A DNA stretch of 64,000 nucleotides. Origin: Spongospora subterranea f. sp. subterranea (Eukaryota > Endomyxa: Phytomyxea > Phytomyxea > Plasmodiophorida). How positions within the stretch are numbered: position 1 is the stretch's first letter; the number at the start of each line of letters is the position of its first letter. The position numbers and the translations under genes were made by a program. The stretch is from assembly GCA_049724395.1 (NCBI GenBank), contig JAUGWO010000122.1:1-64000 (forward strand). The letters run 5' to 3'. The notes beneath the pieces were generated by a model. It was not told the DNA's origin. It saw nothing but the letters and a program-made list of their open reading frames with translations, and did not search any database. Below are positions 20,464 to 31,374 of the stretch, piece after piece.

Positions 20464-21000
20464 TGCGTGTCCTCAACTTGTTGGGATTGCTGCTTGTGGC
20501 GACCAGACCGACTCGATCTGTGACAACCGAACCTGGTCATGATTGGGGCGAACCGCTTGGCTCAGGTCAGGCCAATGCCGCCACAAGAATCGCCTCCTCG
20601 ACATGCTCGGTATGGATGGCGGAATGTCGCTCCAAAGAATTGCTCAAATTCTGAGAGCATTGGTCCTTGCAGGACACCATGTCGCCGTCGCAGGAGTGGG
20701 CAATGCTCCCATGACGAGACCAAAGGTTTACACTTTCCAGGATTCGAATATTCGACATTGTTGGAGTCAAATTTGCTGCAAAGCAGATTCCTTGTTGACG
20801 TTTGATTTTCCAATATCAATCGTGTCGACCAATTTGGTGAAAGGTCTTCGATGAATGTAGTCGTTCAGTTCATCTTCATATAGAGATTCGGCTTGTTAAG
20901 TGTTTTTTTAGGAATGGGACTCGAGCCCGGGTTCGAAAGATTGACGCGTCCCATATCAATATCGATTCTCAACAGTTGAGCCAAAAGGGCGAGAACCTCG
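20464..21000 (+). pseudogene. Secreted family, locus C: leader exon and downstream unit
   Basis: The ATG at 20464 begins MRVLNLLGLLLVATRP, a secretion-type leader matching 12040 and the reverse of 5205. A donor (TCG|GTATGG) and acceptor (CCTTGCAG) lie where they do in locus B. Here the downstream DTMSPSQ frame is not maintained, whereas a different frame runs open from 20543 to about 20850 and contains GGMSLQRIAQILRALVLAGH, similar to the first helix and strand of GT-B glycosyltransferases. Either reading could be ancestral. There is no upstream 38-bp array. The unit is single-copy here. Confidence 0.5.
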
Positions 21001-21910
21001 ATTGCCTTATCGATCTAAAAATCGGAAATTTCAATCTGATTCGGAAAGTTTTTGCCAGTCAAAGATTTGGCTTGTTAAGTGCGAGAATCTCGTGCCCGGT
21101 ATTGAATCAATATCGATTTTCAACAGTTGAGCCCGAGAACCTCGATTGGTCGAATTCCAGTTCTTGCCGTCAAAAACTTTCTCGAGAATCTCGTGCCCGA
21201 TTCAGTTTGGTGACAGTCCAGAAACTTAGTGTTCAGTTTGCAAAAGTTCGTCTTAGGATTGGAACCCGAGCACGAGTTCAAACCGTGATGCATCCCGTAT
21301 CAGTATTGATGGTCAACAGTCAATTGAAAGCGCAGAGGGCAAAACTTTCGATTGCCGCATCGAAAATACGATTAATTCGAAAACCCAGCCTGTTGACGTT
21401 CGTGAGAATTTCGTGCCAGTAAGGGATTGCCGAGAATCGTGATCACCAATATCTGCTTATGGCGTAATAGGATGGATTTCCGGAGCGGACTCACAAAATG
21501 GTTTATTTTCGTAACTCCAAGTACTTGATGGGATTGAGAATGCTCTGTCCGCTCCTAAACTGGGACCTGGATGAGGTCAAAGACTATGATAGCCTCTGTG
21601 TGTTTCTGGTCAGAACTCTGGTTCCCCGCTCTGTCTGGGATTTGATGATCACAAACGGTATCGTCTGTTTAGGGAAAGGAGACGAATCCTGAACAGGTCG
21701 AGTTTCACAACAGTGTCGCCATGACGGAACACATCATGAAACTACTGTTGCTCGGAAAGTCTGGGCGGGATAACGTTGAGATCGGACAAAACAACATCGA
21801 TGTTCCTAATCAAAGCTCATTGCCAAGGCACCCAGCACCCTGGAAAAACTGATCCTAATTTCGAATTTTGTTTTGAAACTGGTCTCTTGCAGAAGATCAG
21901 GCTGCAGTAT
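21001..21910 (+). other. Middle part of locus C, unclear
   Basis: Repeated echoes of sequence from the 465-bp unit (AACAGTTGAGCC, GAGAATCTCGTGCC) occur at 21050-21430. A plus-strand frame at 21498-21692 is open but shows no motif. It probably holds introns or decayed exons between the leader and the cysteine-rich part. Confidence 0.35.
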
Positions 21911-21914
21911 TAAT

Positions 21915-22824
21915 CCTAATGTGATGACGTGTTTCAAGCGCATCTGTATCCCCGTCCTTCAATGTTCTTGTGAAATGCTGTGGCAAAGACATAAACCTGT
22001 TCCAGACACGTTGGGGAACGCGTTTCCCGCACCATATTTTTGGTGTGAATTGCTGCCCCGGTCGTGGATTAAAACATAACACCTGCGGGTACTTGAGGAC
22101 CAAAGTTCGTCATAAACCCTGACAACAGGTATTCATTCGCCCTTTTTTTTAATCTGATGAACATTTGTGCTTTCAGAGACAACGACTCCGATTTATTGGA
22201 TCTCAAAGCTCTTGTTGTTGCTATTTCAACGTCAAAAACCGCAGAAGAAAAACTCAATCTGTGTTGGAAATTCAACGAGAAATTCCGATCATGTGGCCCC
22301 ATTGCTCGAAAGCCTTTCCGAGCATATTATAACCAAACTCCGAGACCCATCTTGGGGTGCTTTGTTCATCACTGTGGTGAAAATGCAAATGAATGGATTC
22401 GAAAATGGGGCTCTCGATTCCCGCATGGGAAGTTTCGGCAGTCGAAAATGTCATGGCTTGGAGACCTTTAGTTGCGGATCGATCGATCCACCATTTGATA
22501 TTCCAGCAAGACATGAACCTTCGCTATAAATTAACCCGAAACCTCCTTCCAGCGCTGTCCAAAATTTTCGAAGAGTATGATCATTTCGTAATTGCGAAGA
22601 CAACATTAAAGAAATCGCCTCATCCGGATTTAACCACTTTTATCAGAAAATGTCGTCCTATTTACAATTGTTTACATCGTCATTGCGCTGGAAGTGTTGA
22701 GGAATTTGCTCGGAGATGGGGAGAACCAGTATACTGCACCAGTTTCAGTCGCAATTGCTGTCCTGGTCCAGACAAAAGGAATCTGATGTCCTGTCAATAT
22801 AATTCTCATCCAAAGGTTTTATAA
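21915..22824 (+). pseudogene. Cysteine-rich tandem-domain family, locus C (interrupted)
   Basis: This copy shows an additional upstream unit, with CCGKDINLFQTRWGTRF then GVNCCPGRGLKHNTCG at about 21960-22090, aligning with units 1 and 2 of locus B. After an intron-like stretch ending in a pyrimidine run near 22155, the LMNICAFRDNDSD segment and the WGCFVHHCGENANEWIRKWG region follow, then YNCLHRHCAGSVEEFARRWG and FSRNCCPG. So the family has at least three tandem units. The frame is interrupted in this copy. It is the only locus where the leader exon and the cysteine-rich part lie in a plausible gene order without amplification. Confidence 0.6.
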
Positions 22825-23290
22825 GGGTTGACCCTCCAATGACTCAACAAACAAGGTGAAGATGAATTCAAATAAACCTGATGGACTTAAGGGTAGTTTC
22901 ACAAGGGGTTATAGGATTATTCTGTTGTATTCACATCAACTTTTCTCGGTATAAATCCATTTGATTCTGGCCAACATTGGCCCAGATACATATGTGTATT
23001 CAACACCTCCCTCCGCTATGGACTAGGTAGGCAACTCACGCTCGATTGATGTCGATTGATTTTGTTGTTGAGTCTAATGAATGGGTGGAGTCGGCTACCA
23101 TCAGATATGAGGGCAGTAGAAGGGATGACAATAGATTCCACCCCGAATAGAGAACAACCGACTCGTCTTCGGGTTGGAAATCGTGTACCTGGATAAGCGT
23201 AAAATGTTTGACACAAACACAATTACTGAATTAAATGAGAAAACTCACCACGATAATTCGACTTGTCGACATGGGTTAGGACCGATTTGT
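22825..23290. repeat. Duplicated 3' flank of locus C
   Basis: Matches 802-1250 and 14550-15000 (TCGATTGATGTCGATTGATT and neighbours). It is somewhat more diverged than A is from B, suggesting an earlier duplication. No gene is seen. Confidence 0.7.
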
Positions 23291-25872
23291 CGGAATAATC
23301 TTAGTGGGTTGTGAATTTCTGATGTGAGATGTTATATATCCAGCCAAGAATCACAATTGAAGCGAATGTTCTAAATTGACGATGACGGGCGAGGGAATCT
23401 GTTTCCATATTTCACATGAAGGGCAACGGTCAAGGTATGATTCCAATAACACGACATTGCCGACCACGACACTATTTCTGAATCTGAGTCGTCATCTCCA
23501 GTTAATGCGATTTGATCACCCAACCTCTCCTCAGGTATGATCTGACCGTATGTCACTGAATCACGCTCCGAATGCCATGAATTTGCATGGAATACCGTTC
23601 TAACAACGATCAAGGACACACATCGCCCTTTGATCAAGCGGCTGTTTAACTCATATGCTGGTCATTTGATCCTGTTCGACGACAAGTATCCTTGAGGTTA
23701 TTGGTTGAAACTGAATTCCCGTTCTGGAGTAGCGCCACAACACCGGGACAACCTTCAAGGGTCCAGCAGCAAACGTCAGTTTTGTGTGGCGACGGCTGTG
23801 ATTGGCAATGATCAAAGGCGACAGTGGACAATCAAATCAATATTCAGAACGACAACTGCGCTGCGATTACTGAATAGTCTCTGTCCCGGCAAACCGTCCC
23901 AATGGTCATCGAGACCGGAAAACGTGCCATAAATCAGGATCACTTTCAGGACCTTTCGTCGGCTGTCGTCGTTGCCAGGGAATAAATGGCCCAATTCCCA
24001 ATCCATTTCCCTTTGTTGAATATCCGTTCAAGGCAGCAATTACCTCGACGAGTTCCTTGACAATCCAGCGGTTAACTTGCGATTGGCGCTGGCCACGATC
24101 AAACCTGTTAAAGCTGCTTCGCAGTTCACCCTACTCATCAAGTTCGTGTCATCTTCTTCACTCTGAATAAATCGAGTGAACCGGTGTCAAGAGAAATATG
24201 TTTCTTCAAAAGTGATCACTGGTTTACGCGAACTTGATCGCGACCGAAATGCTATTACTGTTTGGACGGAATGAGAGTTGTGCTGGAGACCCTGATCCAT
24301 TCCTCGATAGCTGGTCGCGATAATGGTCTGAGACCTGTACCGGACTCGGAACCAGATCGGGTGTGGAATGTATAAAGGCAAACACCATAATCGATAAACG
24401 ATCATGAAAGTGTGTTTTATGGTGACGATATATCAAATTCTCATCTCTGAACACAATGGAGAAACGAGAATTGGCGCAACAACGCGTGTATGGAAATCTG
24501 GTCCTGATCCGATCTGGTAAAAAACATTTCTCTTTCAGGGAGCGTTGGTTGGATGTTCTGGGTGATTCGAGCGAAGGTCGTGGTGATTTCGACGGACGAT
24601 ATTCACGACAGGATGTGTCGGGACCAGAGTTTGAGAATTAGTGATGAAGATCCATTGGCGTTCACGACGACGAGATCGACATTGACATCAACACTGTTTT
24701 GATCATTTGTGGCCGTTCGGGGACAGGTATTCTGATTCCATTGTGGTAATATTTGTTGCAGAATAATCGTTGATGACCAGGGCCATCATCCCCCACGACC
24801 GCCGTCCCACAGAAGACCTCATGTACCTTATGACCTTTCTTTCCGAAATCGCAGGGGCGCAATCGACCACCGACAGCGTATTTTATGAATGGCGCTGAAG
24901 TGTTGACAATTTCAAGTTTCGGAGCCCAATACTGATTTGATTGTGGTGACGAATCACGCGCTATTGGCGTTGTGCTCAAGTGATTTGTCAATCTGAGGTT
25001 TGCGGCGACGCCGTCTTCACTGGATCAATAATCGGCAATCAGATGAATCAGTGTCTAACAAATGAAACCGTTGTCGCTCGCTGATGACGAAGATTGATTC
25101 GCGACTTTCGGCAAATACGAGTCGACTGTGACCAACGATCGCTGAAGATCGCAATCGATCGTGTTCTCCGAGTCCCATTGCCGAGGTCGCCCCAACCGAT
25201 GTCAGGTTCATAGGTCGACCATTTCTGGGCACACCATTCTCACACGACAGCCCAACCATTCACAACAACAAAATGCGCTTTCGGAATCGATTGTTTATAA
25301 AAGGCGCGTTCACGGTTTGTTAACAATCTGCCAAACTTTGCAACCGCAAACAAATCAACTAGATGACGACGCGTCGCATTGTCTTGTCAGCCCGACCAAC
25401 AATCGTTTGCAGCAATTCTCTGATTTCTCATGGGAATTTATCGATGACAACTGACTTTGGCTCGGACCCAATATCAATCATCATTTGAAGTGTTCTGCAC
25501 GATGTTGAATCAGCACAATGTTCTGGCGCGTCGTGGAGTATATGTTCAAGCCCTACACCTAGTGCATTGCTGACGCCTTGATCTAATTCACGTCAAACGG
25601 TTTGAATATACGAAGCCGGGTCGTGATGACATTGGACGATTGACTTTCACCGTACATTATTTGGTCGTTCAATTGGGTGAACTCTTGGAAAATTCGGTAT
25701 TGGAGCGATATTCTCAGAATGGTGTCTGACGGAAGGGAGCATTTGCCAACAATCGGGTTATCCTGACATCGAGGTTGAGGAGGTCAAAAACGGGAATGCC
25801 GCGTTGGCGAGCACGGACGCAATCGCTGCAAGCTTTGGGGCATCTAAGACAGATTTCCCAATTTCCCATATA

Positions 25873-26001
25873 TTGTTGGCGACTAACAATCCGAAATCTT
25901 GGTCCGGTTCTTCCGATGATGATGACCGTGATTATGGTCCTGCACCAACTGGCGACACGGAAAGCGCTGAAGTGTCGCCCATCTCAAGCAGACGGCACCG
26001 T
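25873..26001 (+). repeat. Direct repeat pair, copy 1 (copy 2 at 28598-28725)
   Basis: About 129 bp beginning TTGGCGACT and including GATGATGACCG and GGCGACACGGAAAGCGCTGA recurs at 28598-28725 with moderate divergence, 2.7 kb apart and in the same orientation. Possibly internal parts of two related element copies. Confidence 0.7.
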
Positions 26002-28597
26002 TCCGTACCAATTCATTTGCATTGAGTTCGCTTCGCGCTATGTCTGCGACGAATTCGTGAAAAGACATTTACTGATTGGCGCAGGTCAACCTGCCATTTC
26101 CTGGCACCTCTTCGAATCTTTGAGTCATTTTTCCTGGACTCATGGCATTGGACACATTTTCAATGGTCGGCATCTAGAGGGCCATTAAATCAACGATCGA
26201 TTGACTTTTCCGCCAACCTTTCCAGCTGTGGAGGCTTTGACAAGCAAGAATATGGTCCAGTTCATAACAAGCCGTGCCAATGTCATCAAAGGGCTCACAG
26301 AGTTTCGTAAACTTATGTGCAGCTTTGTTCAAAAACCCAATTCAACTTTTTGTTGTTCCAGAGAGGATTGCTTCAACGGGGTCAAGTTGCCCAGTCAGCT
26401 GTTTGTCCCAAAAAGATCTGCCGAGTCCTTTGTCAAATCCGTCAGGTTTGAAAAGCGCAAAACCTACCACCAACCATTTGATTTTCCCGAAACTCATCCT
26501 GATTTTTTCGTAAAGTTTGATTCTGCTTTCCGGAAAATTGTTGACAGAAAAGCAGTCACGCCGGAGTGGTGTTTCAGACCACTTTGAATAAAAACAGAAA
26601 TCACCCATTTCGCGAATGTTTCCAGTCTGATTTCTCAGACGATGCCTTCTTTAGCGAGAATCGAAAACAGTACAATCTCCTGATGGTTTGGACCGAGTTT
26701 GCAGCAACAGTAGTTGCTGTACACGTCTGGCCGATGTCAGAGTTGACTACTGTCTGCTGGTGTCTTTGCTAGCGAATCATGAATGCGGATGTCGTTCGAG
26801 CACTGGGTTCAAAGTGAGAGTTCCAGGAATTATGGTCTATCTCTGTCCACTTCTGGAGATGACTTCCTCTTCTGCAGTTGTTTCACAATGTCTGACAAGC
26901 AATTGGGCCGAGATTGTACTGATCACGACGCGTTGCTCCATTTGATTACAGTGCCCCATTGTATGTCTTCAAATGACTTCATTGATCCTCAATTTGTTTC
27001 CATTGCCAATGGAAGCAATGAGACTTTTGGTTTGGTTTCGAAGAAAAGATTCACAAATAGCGAAAACAGGTCAGATTGGATTCAACGGGTAGTCACATTA
27101 GTCGCAACAGAACTGTTGTTGTTGTTGTTGCTGATTCTGAGTTGATTCCGATACCAACGTCAGGTTGTGGAAATCGAACGGATTCCAATTCGATTCTTTG
27201 TGGAACTTGTCGGGAAGGCTGAGAATCAGACCATGTTGCCCGAAACCTCCTGCTATGCCTAGGCAGTTTCCACATCAAAATGCCCTGTGATTATGCCCTG
27301 ACTGGTGAATATCTTTTTCGGTGATTATGATTTCATCGATTCGACTACTAATATTGCCATCACCCAAGACATTAGTGCAGCTGGTATGGTCCAGCTCGAA
27401 TGGTGGACAATTATTGCCATACGGAAATGGTATTTGTTGTGTCAACAATTTGATGTTTGAACAGACCACCGACGTCTCTGCCCAACTCCTCAAAAATCAC
27501 GACGATAAATCGTTGAACATGGCGTCTGCAATATATGAAAATATCCCCCAAACCGGAGCCTTGTTCATTCTTTAGTCTATCGTCGATCTTCGTGTCAACT
27601 CCGACCTCGGTCAACACCAGCTCCCGCTGACCAGTTTTTGAACTGCGATATCACCTGGGAGCCGTTTTGAATCAGAAATGAATATTCCGGTCATGGTTAA
27701 AGAAGTTTCAAAATCTGATCATGGTCCTGGTGCGTATAAGAGTCTTCTCGATCCTGATACAAATGTTAGTACTGTACCCGATCTATTTACCGTCTAAAAC
27801 TTGCCTTTAGCTACAAACTGAGCTAAAATCCTCTATTGGGTTGGAGAGACGTCTGAAGCTGAACCGGCTTGATGCAGCCTACAAAAGGAGCACACATTTT
27901 CCTAACCCAGATAAAACGCATGCAAAAACGAAATTTGTTGAATTTGTTTCATAAAAAACACCTATATTAGACTCGAGTGAATGTGGGACAAGATCTGTTT
28001 CTCTCCACAATCGATTGATGACGGGATTTTGGATCCAAATCCACATTCCGAACAGTCGTCCTAGACACTTGATTCGATATGACCAAACAGAACCGCCTGC
28101 CGCCATTGCCGTTGCAGACAATGTACCAGAGAGCACCTTCTTGACGACCTAACGGTATTCCATGAAGTGTCATTCCTTGATGCTGCAATGGCGAAAGGCA
28201 ACCGGAATCTCATTGAAATATATGGTCATTTCATAACCACTCATCATCAGCAGAGGACTGGGCTTGTTTGGTGTAGACAAGGTCAATGACCCTATGGACT
28301 AAACAAACGTGTTGACACTTTTTACTTGTTTTTTCCTCTGCGCCTAACGAGCAATATAACTCATGGTGCAAACAGAGTCGCTCGCGAAAATAAACCTTAG
28401 AACACACAATTTCATATTCTGTTTGATTGCTTTCTAGATGACGAGCATCGAAATGAACTAACCGAATGGGACATGAGTTAAATAAAACTGGCCCAGAGGT
28501 TTAAATAGATGCCTGGAAATGACAGATGGACCAGCGCCAATCATGCACAATCTCCATGAAATGTCTTTCCACCAACTCCTCGCAAACACATCATGCC

Positions 28598-28725
28598 ATT
28601 GTTGGCGACTTCGATCCGAAATCAAGTGCCCCCGACGATGATGACCGTAGTTATGGTTTTACACCAACAGGCGACAGGGAAAGCGCTGATGTGTATCATC
28701 CTTCGCGAGCAGATGGCACCATTTT
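28598..28725 (+). repeat. Direct repeat pair, copy 2
   Basis: Partner of 25873-26001. Shared features are CCGAAATC, GATGATGACCG and GACAGGGAAAGCGCTGATG. It lies just 3' of the gypsy gag fossil. Confidence 0.7.
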
Positions 28726-28936
28726 GTTGTGAGCCTGTGTGAAGAAATCTGTCGGCGAAGAATCTGCAGACCTTAACGCAGAAGTTGGGTTCGCGCTTTC
28801 CAATGCGGCCTCCAAATCAGAAAGGTAAACGTCGCTACCGAAAATATATCGGACGTTCCCGCCAAACAGCCCTGAACCGTTGTTCTCGACAACTTCAACA
28901 TCGAAGTCTGGATAACAAAATTGTCAGGAATGCCAA

Positions 28937-29991
28937 TCAAACGACGTTGTTGGTAATCGACGAAATCCGAGCGTGAATCGAATTTGAAGCGTTGTATTGG
29001 TCTTTCCGTGCTATCGCAGGACAATGCTCAATCGAATGAGAGCCTCCACAGTAAGGGCACAACCCGAGGCGCCGTCGACGATCTTTCTCTTGATCTGTAA
29101 TGGGACCGCGTGGACCGCTTCGTTGCTGTTGAGGGGTGTGAGACTGGGCCGGATGGTGTTGGGTCGGAAGGGGAAATTGGGATCGGAAGCCGGTTCGAAT
29201 GGCTTCCATCTTTGAGTTGAACGACGTGGCGGTGGTCACTAATTAATCCAAGGACACGAACGGGTTTCCCGTACCTTCCGACAATATGAGCATCCTTTGG
29301 AGATCATGCGGCAGTCCTTGTCGAAATTGGTGAATCAGCGTCGCTTGAGTCCAGTCAACGTCTTGCGACAATAACCGGAATTCGTTGCAGTATTTTCCAA
29401 GGTTAGATCCCATCCTCAGCCGGCGCAGAGAACCAGCAGCTTTGCCAGCCCGGTCGGGATCGTCAAAGGCAATGTTGAATTCCGTGATGAATGCATTGAG
29501 ATCGATCAGTATGGGACCAGGAGATCCATAAAACGGCGTCAGCCAGGCCCGTGCTTGCCCGGTAAGCAACGAGCAGATTAACGCAATACGTTGAGTGTCG
29601 TTGGAATATGTCAACGGCTGTGCCATGAGAGACTGTTGCACTTGGCCTAACCAATGCCGAAACATGACTTTATCTCCTGCGTAAGCTTCTGGCATTTTCA
29701 GCTTGAGATCCTTTCCCTGCGGAAGCGATGAGGCAGGAATTGGGGACTGGGGCTGGGTACTGGCGAGGATTGAGGGGGGTGATGAGCTGTCGCCAGGATT
29801 GTGGAGAGTTGGTCGACTAGTTGATTGAACCTTTCGTTTGTTGACCGCTGATAGGAATGAAGTTGTTCCCGCGATTCTGCCAGTTGTCGTGCAACTTCCG
29901 CGAGCTGCTCTGAGGTGGTGGTCTGCCGAGTTGTGATCGTGTCCCCATTCGTCATGGCGGATCGTCGGAAGTGTGATAAAGAGGGTGTCAC
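28937..29991 (-). mobile_element. Ty3/gypsy retrotransposon gag fossil
   Basis: Three consecutive parts on the minus strand: an N-terminal coiled-coil region (29698-29991, with EQLAEVARQLAESREQL), a retrotransposon gag core (29243-29695, with WLGQVQQSL, LLTGQARAWLTPFYG and FRQGLPHDLQRML) and a C-terminal part with a basic linker and a CCHC-type zinc knuckle, CPYCGGSHSIEHC (28937-29239). This is the usual gag layout of Ty3/gypsy elements. The copy is broken in a small number of places and looks younger than the material downstream of it. No long terminal repeats were identified. Confidence 0.8.
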
Positions 29992-30000
29992 GTTCGAAAG

Positions 30001-30165
30001 AGGTTAAGTTAGTTAGGTGAGAGGAGAGGCGGGAGAGGTTAGCGACAAAAAGGTTAGAGGCGGTAAGTTATAGAGATATAGAGATGGTAGTTAGAGAGAG
30101 GAAGAGAGTGGGCAATAGAGAGGGAGAGGTTAAGTGAGTAAAGGGAGGTTGAGAGGTGAAGTTAG
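30001..30165 (+). other. Purine-rich strand-asymmetric tract
   Basis: About 165 bases consist almost wholly of A and G with scattered T and very little C (GAGAGGAGAGGCGGGAGAGG and similar). It sits immediately upstream of the gag ATG on the minus strand, so it would be a pyrimidine-rich leader of the gypsy transcript. Confidence 0.6.
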
Positions 30166-30218
30166 CTTTTAGTTATCCCTGATCGAGCGGCGGTATATAA
30201 TAAACCGCCACGGAATCG

Positions 30219-30525
30219 ATGAAAAAATCAGAATTTCCCCGGCGGCAGGTGCAACTGATGTTTCTTCTAGCGATTCTTCATTACAAACACCGCAAGAGCA
30301 ACATTCCGATTTGGATGAAACTATCCAGCCAATTCCCCGACACGGGTCAAAGCGCCCGCCTGATGAAACAATCGACATCAGGCGGGCGCTTTGACGCGTG
30401 TCGGGGGCGCTTTGACGCGTGACGGGGAATTGGCTGGATAGTTTCATCCAAATCGGAATGTTGTTCTTGCGGTGTTTGTAATGAAGAATCGCTAGAAGAA
30501 ACATCAGTTGCACCTTCTTCTGATG
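30219..30525. repeat. Large inverted repeat (about 120-bp arms)
   Basis: The left arm, from about 30230 with GGTGCAACTGATGTTTCTTC to AAAGCGCCCGCCTGATG near 30365, is the reverse complement of about 30373-30515. The loop is only a few bases. The right arm is the C-terminal coding part of the minus-strand frame at 30347-31036, so the left arm is a duplicated, inverted piece of that gene tail. Confidence 0.85.
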
Positions 30526-31036
30526 AAAAATGAGGCAGTTCGTTCCAGAAGTCGCTTCTAACTCCACCAACTTCAACAATTGTGGACGGTGTTACGTTTT
30601 GGCGGTGGCCTAACACCTTATCCATTCTATCGAAATAAGGGCACAGTGACTCGAGCTTCTGCTCGATAGTGGTTATATCTTTTTTGCGGTCCACGTCGGT
30701 GATGCCGTGTCCGGTTGCGCCTGGTTGCGACATCTTCTTGGCATTTTTATACCGCTTTCGGTAGCTCGCGTACCGACTTTTCGCAACGGCGGCAGCCCAG
30801 GGCCGGTTTTGGGTGAAGTCAACGACAAAAGAGGACATTGCCTGAAAGCCTGCGGTCTTCGAAAATTTTTGCCCTGCAACCATGGCTTTATTCTGAGCAG
30901 CCTTTCCTTCAACCATGGCGAAGTTTTCTGGTATTTCCAGAAAACAGACCATTGCTAGGTACTCAGACCGGCTTGTTCGCTGGCGTTTAGCATCAGCAGG
31001 ACGGGATCTGTGGCCATCGTCACGACAAAACGTCAC
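30347..31036 (-). CDS. Myb/SANT-like DNA-binding protein, transposon-associated
   Basis: A 229-codon frame. The central segment has FVVDFTQNRPWAAAVAKSRY, then MSQPGATGHGITDVDRK and LCPYFDRMDKVLGHRQNVTP. That arrangement (tryptophan helix, SG/TGxGxTD turn, then C-x-Y/H-x-RMD and a GxRxNVTP tail) is characteristic of Myb/SANT-like proteins found alone or beside DNA transposons in fungi, oomycetes and plants. The C-terminus is serine- and glutamate-rich and ends in the inverted repeat, where ARHASKRP is duplicated. No matching transposase of the same element is seen nearby, so it may be an orphan or a domesticated gene. Confidence 0.6.
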   Translation of the reverse strand: MTFCRDDGHRSRPADAKRQRTSRSEYLAMVCFLEIPENFAMVEGKAAQNKAMVAGQKFSKTAGFQAMSSFVVDFTQNRPWAAAVAKSRYASYRKRYKNAKKMSQPGATGHGITDVDRKKDITTIEQKLESLCPYFDRMDKVLGHRQNVTPSTIVEVGGVRSDFWNELPHFSSEEGATDVSSSDSSLQTPQEQHSDLDETIQPIPRHASKRPRHASKRPPDVDCFIRRAL

Positions 31037-31089
31037 GGCAAAACAATTATTGTGTCACGGGCTCACGGCAAAACAATTGTGTGAATCTT

Positions 31090-31158
31090 CAAAATCCGAA
31101 TCTTAAAATAAGATTAAAAACCTCCAGGAGGTTAATCTTATTTTAAGAATCGGATTTT
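31090..31158. repeat. Near-perfect 68-bp hairpin
   Basis: AATCCGAATCTTAAAATAAG with AACCTCC is followed at once by AGGAGGTT and the reverse complement CTTATTTTAAGAATCGGATT. The loop is essentially absent. It could be a tiny MITE or the tip of a foldback element. Confidence 0.8.
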
Positions 31159-31374
31159 AAGTCCGGAATTGTGCGCGGGAAAACCGAATCTTAAAACTGC
31201 GTATTCGAACCCGCTGATGTAAAAAAAACCTGATTTTTGAAGTTTAAAAGCCATTGATTTTTATAAAAAAGTGTAGGCATATTGATAATCGGATTTTCTA
31301 GCCAGGGCTGATTGACCGTGGCCCAGATCGTTAGGGTACCTTCATTTGCTCACGCAGACTTCTGCAGTTTCTAA

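Larger units (their letters stand above)
23291..28900 (-). mobile_element. Degraded retroelement-like debris, probably Ty3/gypsy pol side
   Basis: No host gene is recognisable across this stretch. It lies directly downstream, on the minus strand, of a clear Ty3/gypsy gag (28937-29991), where pol would be expected. A minus-strand fragment near 27411-27617 faintly resembles the reverse transcriptase region around the catalytic aspartates. The region is broken throughout and looks old. It also contains a repeated segment (see 25873 and 28598), so it may be nested or duplicated. Family assignment rests mostly on position. Confidence 0.4.
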
